DNA from: Antedon mediterranea | Taxonomy: Eukaryota > Echinodermata > Crinoidea > Comatulida > Antedonidae | Direction: 5' to 3' | Length of the DNA stretch: 64,000 nt | Assembly (NCBI RefSeq): GCF_964355755.1 | Contig: NC_092680.1 | Location: 10,763,001 to 10,827,000 of the forward strand | In this document: positions 44,360 to 55,278 of the stretch, piece after piece | How the letters are laid out: each line of letters begins with the position of its first letter | Numbering within the stretch: position 1 is the stretch's first letter | Notes under the pieces: generated by a model | The model's database searches: none | What the model saw: only the letters and a program-made list of their open reading frames with translations | What the model was told of the DNA's origin: nothing | Position numbers and translations under genes: made by a program

Positions 44360-44930
44360 AGTGGGAATTATTGGGATCCCGAGCACTGAAAAACGAGTGG
44401 CGATACTGACAGTTTGTCTGGACACATCTATTGAATCTGTTATGGTAGGAGAAGCCGAGTGGACGCTCCACGGTTGGATGGGTTAGAGGTTTATGGTTAG
44501 CTCGTTGCGTCTAGTTTATGCAGGAGGTCGGCTCGAACCGATGACCAAGAGAAAAGTGTGTACTCAGTAGCCATTCGAAATTATCAGTCGTAAAAGTACC
44601 ATTAATTTGGATGACTGCGCATGAGGTATTTAATATACTTAAAATAATTTAAGATGTCCTGCGTATATTTACTTAAATAAAATTGTGGCAAAGTCGTGAA
44701 AGGCCTAGTGCCAGTTGTGTTCGTTTAAGATGCGGCATTTGGGCTTAGGCACAAGTTCAAAGGTACCAGTGAACGTTAGCGTCAAAGCTTCCGCTGCGCT
44801 GTTGAAGTCGAGCAGATTGTGCAGCTCGATGAATTTGTGGGAGATTATTTTCTCTTTAAGTTTTTGACAAGGTAGGGGGTTTGAGGAAGAGAGCTGCCGG
44901 TAGGTTCGGCTTACCGACATTAATCTCAAC
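44360..44930 (-). pseudogene. gag-like region (copy 2)
   Basis: On the minus strand: KLKEKIISHKFIELHNLLDFN, PKPKCRILNEHNW, then WLLSTHFSLGHRFE and finally a Cys/His-bearing end FNRCVQTNCQYRHSF. These features fit a DIRS/Ngaro Gag core and its terminal zinc-like cluster. Frames change at least twice. It sits between the tandem array and RT, as expected. Confidence 0.55.
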
Positions 44931-45239
44931 CACAGAAGTTACCAGGGTTTCGACGATATGCCTCATGTCCTTTAATTCTTATTTATGTCAAATTCAGGTA
45001 CTGGCACGGTTATTTTTTTTTTTTTTTTTTTTTTGGTGCCGTATTTTTTATCTCTTGTTAGTTTTTTTCCGTCCTGACATGGTGTATCTGTAAGAAAATC
45101 TTTGTGCAATTAAGACGGAAAGAAAAATGTGTGTGGACAGATATCATCAAGTTGCAGGGGAAAGGGGGCCCTGCAACCATGTTAAAGGAGTGAATAAAAG
45201 ATTTGAGACAAAAGTCAGCATTGGGGTAGAGAATGAAAC

Positions 45240-46770
45240 CAGCATGAGTCATTTAATGAAATGCTGTACTTAGAGGAGGGTGATAAGACACCACAGCCGT
45301 ATGGGGTGATAGTAGGGGGACCAGCATGAGTCATATAACCAGCATGAGTCATATAATGAATGCTGTACTTAAGAGCATGAGTGATAAAACACCGCCGTAT
45401 GTGGAGGTAGTTAATGAACCAGCATAAGTAATTATGTGGTGGTAGTAGGGAAACCAGCATGAGTCATATAATGAATGCTGTACTTAAGAGCATGAGTGAT
45501 AAAAACACCGCCGTATGTGGGGGTGGGTAATGAACCAGCATAAGAAATTATGTGGTGGTAGTAGGGTTAATGAACCAGCATAAGTAATTAAGTGGTGGTA
45601 ATAGGGGAACCAGCATGAGTCATAATATAATGAATGAACCAGCATAAGAAATTATGTGGTGGTAGTAGGGTTAATGAACCAGCATAAGTAATTATGTGGT
45701 GGTAATAGGGGAACCAGCATGAGTAATAATATAATGAATGAACCAGCATAAGAAATTATGTGGTGGTAGTAGTCATATAATGGTGAACCAGCATAAGAAA
45801 TTATGTGGTGGTAGTAGGGTTAAACCCTCTTAGTGCCACGGGCGGCGTTTGAAACCCCTGGGGACATGCGTTGAACACCCATAGTCGGCGTTAGACACCA
45901 ATCGTACCTTCTGTGTTTGAGGGCGATAATCACTAACTTCTGCTTCTCTGAGGATTCTGGGATAGCTTTTATTCGATCAAGCGTAAAATTTACTTTCCAA
46001 AAATGTCAACGAAAACATTTTCGCTATGTGAAAATCTTTTGGAAATATTAATTAAAAACTGATTAATTAATCAAAATTACGTTGTTTGTGGATTACACGT
46101 TTCCCGTATCTAGTCAGACAACCGAAAACACCGCCGTATGTGGAGGTAGGTAATGAACCAGCATAAGAAATTATGTGGTGGTAGTAGTGAAACCAGCATG
46201 AGTCATATAATGAATGCTGTACTTAAGAGCATGAGTGATAAAACACCGCCGTATGTGGGGGTAGGTAATGAACCAGCATAAGAAATTATGTGGTGGTAGT
46301 AGGGAAACCAGCATGAGTCATATAATGAATGATGTACTTAAGAGCATGAGTAATATAATGAACCAGCATAAGAAATTATGTGGTGGTAGTAGGGAAACCA
46401 GCATGAGTCATATAATGAATGCTGTACTTAAGAGCATGAGTAATATAATGAACCAGCATAAGAAATTATGTGGTGGTAGTAGGGAAACCAGCATGAGTCG
46501 TATAATGAATGCTGTACTTAAGAGCATGAGTAATAAAACACCGCCGTATGTGGGGGTAGTTTATGAACCAGCATAAGTAATTATGTGGTGGTAGAAGGGG
46601 AACCAGCATGAGTCATATAATGAATGCTGTACTTAGGAGCATGAGAATGCTGTACTTGGGAAACCAGCATGAGTCATAATGAATGCTGTACTTTGGAAAC
46701 CAGCATGAGTCTTAATATAATGATGATGTACTTGGGGAACCAGCATGAGTCATAAGATGAATGCTATACT
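45240..46770 (-). repeat. ~90-110 bp tandem array between SGNH and gag
   Basis: Repeats of GAACCAGCATAAG, AATTATGTGGTGGTAGTAGG, AACCAGCATGAGTCATATAA and GAATGCTGTACTTAAGAGC, arranged in units of ~90-110 bp. An interruption at ~45822-46122 has the TTAA-adjacent start ACCCTCTTAGTGCCACGGGC, reminiscent of a piggyBac-type end, but no matching right end is visible. The array occupies the same relative position as the 19 bp minisatellite of copy 1. Confidence 0.8.
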
Positions 46771-47059
46771 AACTATAAACCATTCAGATTTGTGCAAAAT
46801 ATTTGCCAGTTTAGCGTAGCATCAAGAAAGAAAAAAAAAACAAGTTATTATTTATTTCTTTTGGATGTAAAACAATGGGAAAATCAAAAATGGTGTCAAC
46901 AGTGTATTGCCTGGCATTTTATTTTGTTTATTCTGTTTAATTATGTATTTATTTTCCTCTAAAATCCGGTTCCGGATTGTCCACCGTGACGCAGTAGTAG
47001 AAACAGATAATAAGATTGTTGTTATTTAATGGCATAAGTTAGCATAAGAGGCTCCGTGC

Positions 47060-47340
47060 ATGAAAGCAGACCTTACTTTTTAACTAGGTCATTCGATCCG
47101 AGGTCGATTATCAAAAATCTGGCTTGAATGTTGCCACTTGATTTACAAAATTAGTTAGGTCGTTTATCTTTAGGCCGGGCACCTCCCAAAGAACAGTATT
47201 ATCATAGTGATGACTAATTCGGAAGTCAGGCAAAGGTGGATGTGAACCAAGTATGGAGTCGGACGAATTACCCAAGCCGTGATGGAAAGCGAGGCTTTCG
47301 CTCAAACCGGAAACGAATGAGTTGAGCCTAGGGCTAGGGC
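47060..47340 (-). pseudogene. SGNH hydrolase fragment (copy 2)
   Basis: Minus strand: LNSFVSGLSESLAFHHG aligns with block I of copy 1 (GHSFVRRL), then a stretch ending in VPGLKINDLTNFVNQV. DLGSNDLVKK aligns with block III (LGENDIVKR), followed by a stop. Block V is not recognisable. The fragment lies immediately inside A1, as in copy 1, so both families share a 5' hydrolase. Confidence 0.6.
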
Positions 47341-47490
47341 ATAACCAGACAACATAATTACAGTAAAGTACAAAAAATCGAACAGAATGGGGGTAAGATA
47401 AGGTGTTAGATAAATTCCAGTCAAAGTATATTGTGTGAGTTCACACAGCCTATAAGTGTATGAGGATAAAATGAACTGGTAAATGTAAAA

Positions 47491-47603
47491 GTGAAAAGTA
47501 TTTTACTTAGCCAAAAACTGGCGTGGTAATCTGTTGACAGCGTGAGGTGAAGATGATGAGATGCTCACGCTGTCAAAAGATGGGCGCCCCGCAATCACAT
47601 GAT
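47491..47603 (-). repeat. split direct repeat A1 (copy 2)
   Basis: Matches 41359-41478, with an 8 bp deletion relative to A2 beside GGGCGCCCCGCAATCA. It forms the 5' end of the minus-strand element. Confidence 0.85.
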
Positions 47604-48842
47604 ATTTGCATAAAATGGCAATATTATAGCATAATTTTTTAATTTTAAAAATTGGAAATTTTTGCCATTTTTCGAAAAAATTCCTATGGTCCCCCGCAGG
47701 GAAATTTTCGCAAAAATGGCCAAACTTCAAACCTTTTATTAGTCGCGTGGACGCGACTCTACAGTTCACTATGTCGGTCGATCTGTCGGTCTGTCTGTCG
47801 GTCCGGTATCACTTTGCGTTTTATCGCTTTTCTGTACTTTTTGAACTGTTTTGATGTACAGAAAAGTTTTAAAGTACATTACTTTTTGAAAGTTCATTTA
47901 TTTCTTAGAGCACGCAACTTATTGTTGTTGGCCTTGTTTTTTGACATAACTAGTTACTATGGCTCTATAAGATGATGTTAACACAATATATGTGCATAAA
48001 TGGCAATATTATATTCTAATTATTGAATTTTAAAAGTTGGAAATTTTGGTCGTTTTCGACCCTTTTATATTTTGACATAAGTAGTTGCTGTTGCTCTATA
48101 AGATGATGTTAGCACAATATATGTGCATAAATGGCAATACTATAGCCTAATTATAGAATATAAAAATTGAAAATTTTTGCCATTTTTCGAAAATAATCGT
48201 ATGGTCCCCCGCAGGGAATTGTCGTAAAAATGGCGAAATTTCAAACCTTTTATTTTTTGAAATAACTAGTTACTATGGCTCTATAAGTTGATGTTAGCAA
48301 AATATATCTGTATAAAATGTTTCCATTTTTTGTCCCTTTTATTTTTTTGACATAACTACTTGCTATATCTCTATAAGATGATGTTAGCACAATATATGTG
48401 CATAAATGGCAATATTATAGCATAATTATTAAATTGGCAACAAAATTGTTAAATTTTGACCCTTTTATATTTTGTCATAACTAGTTACGATGGCTCTATA
48501 AGATGATGTTAGCAAAATATATCTGTATAAATGGCAACATTATAGCATACTTTTCGAATTTTGAAAAGTGGAAATTTTTGCAATTTTTCGAAAAAATTCC
48601 TATGGTCTCACACAGGAAAATTTTCGAAAAATTTCCAAATGTTGTCCCTTTTATTTTTTGACATAACTAGTTACTATGGCTCTATAAGATGATGTTAGCA
48701 CAATATATTTGCATAAATGGAAATATTATAGCATAATTATTGAATTTTAAAAAGTGGGAATTTTTGACATTTTTGGAAAAAATTCCTATGGTCCCCCGCA
48801 GGAAAATTTTCTAAAAATGGCCAAATTTCAACCCTTTTCACA
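47604..48842 (+). repeat. ~175 bp satellite, right of copy 2
   Basis: About six diverged satellite units, with a (CTGT)n element inserted at 47741. It ends at TTTCAACCCTTTTCA, where non-satellite sequence begins. Inverted counterparts lie at 58288-60440. Confidence 0.85.
47741..47938 (+). mobile_element. (CTGT)n-bearing dispersed element, short copy
   Basis: AGTCGCGTGGACGCGACT hairpin start, ACTATGTCGGTCGATCTGTC microsatellite, GGTATCACTTTGCG, an inverted CTTTTCTGTAC/GTACAGAAAAG pair, and the end GTTGGCCTTGTT. It interrupts CCTTTTATT|TTTTGACAT with no clear target duplication. The same insertion is present in inverted orientation at 60114-60315, so it predates the inverted duplication. Confidence 0.75.
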
Positions 48843-50152
48843 GCTGTTTCAACCAATGTAAAATAAATAGAAAAAGTCAAGCGCCCTCAATATTGTCAGA
48901 CGGCGATATGTGCCTGAGCGTGACGCCGCGCGAGTGGTTGAATCTCGTTCAACTTTCGCGACATTTGCAACTTTTATAACTACACTTTAAATTAATTTAA
49001 TCAATTTCGTCATAAATATTATAAAACCATTTTTATACTATTTGTTAGAAAATAAGATTTTTAATTACCGATTTTTTGGAAATAGTAAGTAATTAAGCAT
49101 AACACCAAGTTTACGAAATTATTTACACCCGGAAGTTTTAAAAATTAACATCGATCGGCCTAGCAAATGTAAACAATGGAAAGTTTGAAAAAATGCTTGT
49201 CAAATTGTACACTTTTTGTTTTTATTCGTAATTTTCATAAACTAGATGGCACGCTCGCTTCGCTCGCGTACCATCTAGGGGTGCTCACAGATGGTTCTCG
49301 AATACAGTAGAATCCACGGACGGGGACTTCTTTGGGACACTAAACAAAAACGGAAGTGTCCCCCTAATTGGGGTATTCAGAAATAGAGACAACAAAACCA
49401 ATACTGGATTCCATAAAGGACAATTAATTTATGTGGATTAAAGAAATTAGGGAGAAATGGAAATGTATGTACGGGAATTGGGCGGCACGTGGTGGTGGTG
49501 ATGGAACCGCAGTAATAAAGTTGATTGTATTTATATATTATAAGAACCAAACTAAATAAATAGACCTAGACATTCTGCGACATGGAAATCGGAAATGCAA
49601 GCTCCTATTCAGTGAAAAATTAAACTGTAGTCTACCTAAATATTTAGGGCAAATCATCGGTTGTGGTGTTGAAATTCCTGTAAACATTTGTGTGAACCAA
49701 ACTGGGTCGAATTTCTGTCATGAGTACTGATTTGTTGGCCTGTGATTTATGACGCCTAAGGGATCTATCTAGACTTATTTTTTAGAATAATGTACGTACC
49801 TGTCAGATACAATTATCTTGTGTCGTATAATAGATAAGTACTGAAGTTACTATTACAATCTCGTCAATGAAAACACGAAAATGTATATGCGCTTACTTAT
49901 GAAAACGTATACAGTATTATACTCAGTTATTGAAACAGTAGGTTTAAAAAAGTTTCGTTTGTCTGTAAAATGATGTAATCAAGCTGTTTACATGAGTCTT
50001 AATTTATAAGCACATAAACTTACATAGAAAGTAGGGTATCATAAATTTGGCCTTAGCACTCGGGGGAGTGGCTAAGATGAAGTCCGTGGGACTACTAAAT
50101 ATAAATTGTAATGAACCTCGAGGGACATAAATAGGAATATTTCATGTTTCAT
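48843..50152. other. non-repetitive stretch, no gene recognised
   Basis: No convincing ORF or RNA gene. A near-perfect hairpin lies at 49242-49278 (CTAGATGG to CCATCTAG, around GCTCGCTTCGCTCGCG). Around 49305-49375 there are words such as ACGGACGGGGACTTC and GTGTCCCCCTAATTGGGG that look like a degraded transposon end, without a partner found. Confidence 0.5.
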
Positions 50153-50157
50153 TATCA

Positions 50158-52172
50158 ATAGGTATCCCAATGAAAGCGCACAGAGGGGTATCACTTTTGA
50201 AATATTGACGAAATTCGAAAAAGTAGTATGACTTTGATGTTAAATAAATCGTATTCAATCTTAATTAATACTTACAAAATTTATATTGTTTGAAAGTACT
50301 TGTTTTAATCTATGTATAAGTGTGTTTATAATTAAAATTAATGAATTAGTTGCCGAGAAAATGCGATTTTAAAACGGTTCTAAAATCCCGTCGAGCCGAT
50401 TTCCGCGCGTTGAAAACCTCATCGGAAAATCCCCATCAGTTTTCAAAACACGATCGCACGATTACCATTGGAGCTAGCGGATTAATTTTTGTTGTATGTT
50501 ATCAGGCTTTAAATAAGCTTTAATTTGATACAAAAATCGTCTTCTATAAATAGGTTTTTCGTAACGAAAAGTCAATTTTTGTGACAAAAATCCAATTTTG
50601 ATTCACCGTTTATGGAAAAATATTATGGATTTTGGTATTAAATTATAGCTAAATCTACATTGAAATCGATAAAACATAGTTTACAAACGTATTGTGCATG
50701 GTAATTGTGCGAACTACATTTTAAAATGGTGCATGAGGCGTAAATCCCGTTCAAATTTTTAAAGATCCAACCATTATAATCCGGTGAATATTGTAGTGAG
50801 TAAAATATTGTACTCTAAAATACGCGCGTGTTTGTTGTGGCGTTTTCCGTTAAATACATTAATGCACCCTATCAGCGAATGGTACGTTCCATATTTTGAA
50901 CACGTTGTTTAGTTTTCCTCGCTCGAGTTCGACCGGTTCGACGCGAGATGTGTGACAGCAGCGATGTCGGAGATTGACATGTCCTTTTCCGTCGTAGAAT
51001 ATCTGGTTTTACACATTAATTTAACAACTTAAAATTGATTTAATGTGCGGAAGATTTATTATGCAAGTATATAATGCAAATGCGTTAGGTTAAAATGTAC
51101 CGAGGAAATTTATTAAGCTAATTTACCAACGTTACATTTGACTCTGTATACGGCGGCCGAAAGTCATTAACTGCGACCGAAATACTTTAACGGGAGCGAC
51201 TACTGATCGCGAGTAAGCCGTGACTTGGCCTAAACTTTAGCTCCGTATTTCAATTTAATAACGTAATAATACGAAAAGAAAACAATTTTTATAATGTTAT
51301 ATATACTATTCAGGTAAACAATTAATTGTTTTAATTAACATTGATTATCTTAAATGAGTTTATTTTGACCCATATTGTGCGTTTGCCTTAAAAGAGCATA
51401 TCTTACTTAGCAGCCCGGCTTAGATTTGGTGTCATAATCATATGGGCCTAAAATCTTGTTTTACGTATTCAAAAGTTATATATAATAGTATTTATGATTG
51501 AAATTATAAATATAAAGTATATTAAAATATTCTAATAATTATACTTACCGAAAATTAGTGTAAAAGAAAGGAAACAGTACACACCGTTTTTAACATACTT
51601 TTTCATTTTTTTTTTTTATAATTTTAAATTTCACCATTAAAAAGAATTTTTTTTTTCATATACACATATAAAATATATTTATTAATGAAATATACACTAC
51701 ATTCTAACAAGTACAAAAAAAATTAAATGAATTAGTACAGTAGTTCAAAAGTTACAGATCATTGAAAAATTGCAGTTTTTTTCATTTTTTAGGGAATTCC
51801 AGCAAAAATGGGCGTTAAATGCTTTCCTACCACTTTGCGGACCAATAATTTAAAAAATAGGTTTCGTTGAGGCTCCAAAAAAAGTTGTACAACTCTGTGA
51901 TATCTATAGGTTTAAAAAAATTCAAAACTTTTAACTAATTATTGTAAAAGTTATAACCTTTTAAAAATGCTTCCAATTTCAACTGCAAAATACACCATTT
52001 TAAGGCAAAAAATCGTATATTTTTTTTACCACTTTAAATAACCATAACTTTAGAACGGGTAATCGGATTTCAATCATTTAAATTGCAAAATGCTAATTAC
52101 ATTAAGTTCTTTATGGTTAACTGAAAGAAAATGTAAACAAATTAATCTGAATTTTTTCATTGGGATACCTAT
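50158..52172. mobile_element. 2.0 kb TIR element with TATCA duplication
   Basis: Perfect 18 bp inverted ends (ATAGGTATCCCAATGAAA at 50158-50175, complement at 52155-52172) are flanked on both sides by TATCA (50153-50157 and 52173-52177). The 2015 bp interior is AT-rich and has no transposase-like ORF, so it would be non-autonomous. The superfamily is not assigned from the ends. Confidence 0.75.
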
Positions 52173-52245
52173 TATCAATGTATAATAAATGGAAACTGTT
52201 TACCGATTCAAATAATAGAAATTGGTTTTTAACATTTTCCGAACC

Positions 52246-53384
52246 TATTGCAAGTTTATTCTCAAAGGGCCCATATATTTACCTACCGTATGTGTTAAAC
52301 CAAGGGCTCATAAATTTACCTACAGTACTTGTGTTAAACCAAACTCTGGCAGACTGAGAGATTGGGATGTTCCATTCATCGCAAATCAATACATTTGTAT
52401 AATCGTATATTAAATCTATCAAAATAGTATTTTTTAAAGAAAATCGGCCTGTCTTCAACATTATGATGGTGTACTCTAGCAATCTATCAAAATAGTATTT
52501 TTTAAAGAAAATCGGCCTGTCTTCAACATTATGATGGTGTACTCTAGCTGTTCAACCGGTTTTCAGCTATTAAAAACAATTATCGTAGGAGGAGATAGGA
52601 AAATGCGAAGCCTCCTCGCTATGTAACATTAGGGTTGAGGGATGGGAAAGCGGATAGGTACAAAGAGGAACAATTTTTAAATATATTCTTTATCCACTGA
52701 GTAACGAAATATTTTGTTCATGTTTTATAGGCCTATAAATAATATACCTCTAAATACAGTAGGCCTAAAACATTTGCGATTTAATACTTTTTTTAAACTG
52801 TCACTGTCATAATCGATTGAAATATTAAAGTACATGTCACGATACACCACTACGACGTTTATGTTTTTGGTAATTATTAATTAATACAAACGTTGAGAAG
52901 GAACTGTCAGTATAAAGTTTATTTGTATATCTAACAGTAGAGCCTATCCACAGTCTCAGTAATAAAGTTTATTTGTATATATTTTTATATTACATCTAAC
53001 AGTACGAACATTCACAGTAAGAAATGTTCGATTCAAATGAAAAATAGTTAATAGGTATTTACAGTATTGTCAAAGTATTGCAAGTTTATTCTCAAAGGGC
53101 CCATATATTTACCTACCGTATGTGTTAAACCAAGGGCTCATAAATTTACCTACAGTACTTGTGTTAAACCAAACTCTGGCAGACTGAGAGATTGGGATGT
53201 TCCATTCATCGCAAATCAATACATTTGTATAATCGTATATTAAATCTATCAAAATAGTATTTTTCAAAGAAAATCGGCCTGTCTTCAACATTATGATGGT
53301 GTACTCTAGCTGTTCAACCGGTTTTCAGCTATTAAAAACAATTATCGTAGGAGGAGATAGAAAAATGCGAAGCATCCTCGCATT
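52246..53384 (+). repeat. direct duplication (52246-52617 and 53077-53384)
   Basis: Two ~300 bp near-identical direct copies start TTGCAAGTTTATTCTC and extend to GGAGGAGATAG. The first copy contains an extra 68 bp tandem duplication ending GATGGTGTACTCTAGC. The copies also hold a ~37 bp internal repeat (TGTGTTAAACCAA). The ~460 bp between them shows nothing recognisable. They could be terminal repeats of a small element, but TG/CA ends are not evident. Confidence 0.7.
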
Positions 53385-53702
53385 TTTTTGGCGGGTATTT
53401 TTCAAGATGGACATCATTAGACAGTGTATACCACGATCGGAAAACACCCCTATTTGGGGCAAATCGTTGAACCTAAACTCGTTTTAATTGTCAATAACTA
53501 ATTATCTAACTCAATTTAATTAGTAAACAGGGTTACATCAGGCGGTTAAAATCAGTACCGAAAGTACGAACCAACTTTACATACCATCGAGTGAAAATTC
53601 TAGAAGTAAGGCGCGATTTACCGAATTTTGCCCTTACGTAAATTTATATATAGATACTTGGAAAATCTAGATAAAAGTTTGATTATATATTAATCCGGAC
53701 AA

Positions 53703-54125
53703 TGATACACAAACTCGTGGTAGTTACTTTAACCGTTCTTTATTCTTCGGTAAAGTCTGAAACACAAATAAACTCAGTGAAAACACGCACAAGGCAGCAC
53801 AGCTGCGTGTGCAAACAACCCCAAAATACAGCGTAGCAGATACATACAGTCAAACTACTACACGAGGGCTAGTCAGGCTTATGGCCAATTAGCCGATCGA
53901 AACACTTAACTAAATAGCCTAACTAATAATTTTAATATTCAAAGTCAAGAACATTAACACAACTTAAATGTTATAAAACGTACGTAGTACTCCCACGTAT
54001 CACTGTCGGAAATAAGATAAATACAGTATCTACTATTAGATAATAAGCGTGATCTTGCTGACAATTCTGTTTACCACCAAAACAAATGTTTACGCCACCA
54101 ACGTCAAAGTTCGAAATCCGAAACA
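53703..54125 (-). mobile_element. 3' LTR of the BEL/Pao element
   Basis: Reads TGTTTCGGATTTCG to GTGTATCA on the minus strand, so ends are TG and CA. It directly follows the purine tract at 54126-54135 and contains an AATAAA signal (minus strand, ~53740). Boundaries rest on the purine tract and TG/CA ends, since no second LTR is available. Confidence 0.65.
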
Positions 54126-54229
54126 CTCCCGCCTCGTGACAAATTGACATGAGTTACAGTACATAAAGGATTTCGAAAAATAACCACAACAAAGTGAATC
54201 TTAATTAAAATACAGTAATTAAATGTTCA

Positions 54230-55278
54230 CAACTCAAGTAGTTACATAATAAAAGCATTCCTTGTTTAGAAGAAAACCCGTGTTTAAGTTCTCCCACAGT
54301 TGCAATCAAACACAACTTATGTACAGGCCTTTCCTTAATACTTATATTTGATCTTTTCTTTAACGGTCCAACTAGAGCCTTTGCTATAACGTATGTCAAT
54401 TTAACTCCTACTGGGGTATCCCAACGCAGCCAGATGACAGAACCAAATGCAGCTTCACTAGCATCACTGAAACAGTGTAACTGGGGTTAAGCAATAGAAT
54501 CCTCAGGCGTTAGCTGACGTGGAATTTCAAATCCCAAAAGATGATTCATCTCCTTTATAAAAACCTTCCACATAGCTGTTTGCTCATCATCAAACACGTC
54601 GTCCCAGTCAAGCCTAGCTGCCCAAATCTCCTGGAGTCCGATTTTATAACGAATAGTCACAGGGCTCAACATTCGTAATGGATCCCACAACCTGGCAACA
54701 AGACTGGAAACTTTTCTTTTGGTAAGTGGAGTCTGTTCTTCATCGAACTTATCAAGCTGAATCGTTACCGTGTCATCTAGCTTATTCCACAAATGGCCCA
54801 GAACACGTGTGTGTTTCTCTTCAGGGCACTGGTCTACCATCGGATGGTTAGAATGCCACACTTTGATTTCAAACGATCCCTTTCTTAGAATACGAGTAAC
54901 CTGCTCAACTGCCTCAACTGCATCATTCGGTTTTGTAAATGAGTCGGTTATATCATCCATGTACACACAATCTTTGATCCTAAGAGCCCCTATAGGATAT
55001 GAACCGGTGTTAGCCTCAGCAAGTAAACGAACGTTTCTGTCTTCACTTGGCGTGAGCTCACGCGTAAATCCATTGTCCAGGAGAGCTCGAATTTCATCAT
55101 TGTATTCATTGATTTGCTTGTTTTTTAGCAACCTAGCCTCATGTGAAATCATCCCCGTCACGGCTTGTACTCTATTACAGTCTAGAGACTCAGGAAATCC
55201 TTCCTTCCATGGCATTTCCATGGTAATGTGGCCTTTCTCATTTATTTGGAGATTTTTTCTACAATGTTTGATAAACTA
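54230..55278 (-). pseudogene. BEL/Pao RT-RNase H with in-frame deletion
   Basis: In the same frame as the upstream protease, separated from it by a TAG at 55276-55278. From there HITMEMPWKEGFPES and KYND-like EYNDEIRALLDNG are the BEL RT N-terminus. The frame then jumps from LAEANTGSYP to CVYMDDITDSF (the catalytic YMDD), so roughly 130 residues of fingers/palm are missing in frame. VLGHLWNKLDD, TKRKVSSLVARLWDPLRMLSPV and WAARLDWDD follow. A TAA at ~54484-54486 precedes RNase H (FSDASEAAFGSVIWLRW, AKALVGPLKK). The rest of RNase H and integrase are lost. Confidence 0.8.

Larger units (their letters stand above)
41153..47603 (-). mobile_element. Ngaro-like retrotransposon of a second family, copy 2
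   Basis: On the minus strand: A1 (47603-47491), SGNH fragment, tandem array, gag, RT, RNase H, tyrosine recombinase, second tandem array, B1 (41640-41478), A2 (41478-41359), B2 (~41310-41153). The split direct repeats are clear, for example CCAAAAACTGGCGTGG at 41383 and 47512, and TGACACATGTGAGCCCG at 41156 and 41480. The element interrupts the satellite next to its TTTGCATAAA word; the inverted duplicate at ~60440 shows the uninterrupted site. It is strongly degraded and clearly diverged from copy 1. Confidence 0.8.

Noticed and set aside
45822-46122. piggyBac-type insertion in the tandem array of copy 2
   Set aside because: The left end ACCCTCTTAGTGCC next to TTAA is suggestive, but no inverted right end or second TTAA was found.
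49300-49380. Transposon end (ACGGACGGGGACTTC ... GTGTCCCCC)
   Set aside because: It resembles a common marine-invertebrate repeat end, but no partner end or duplication is visible.
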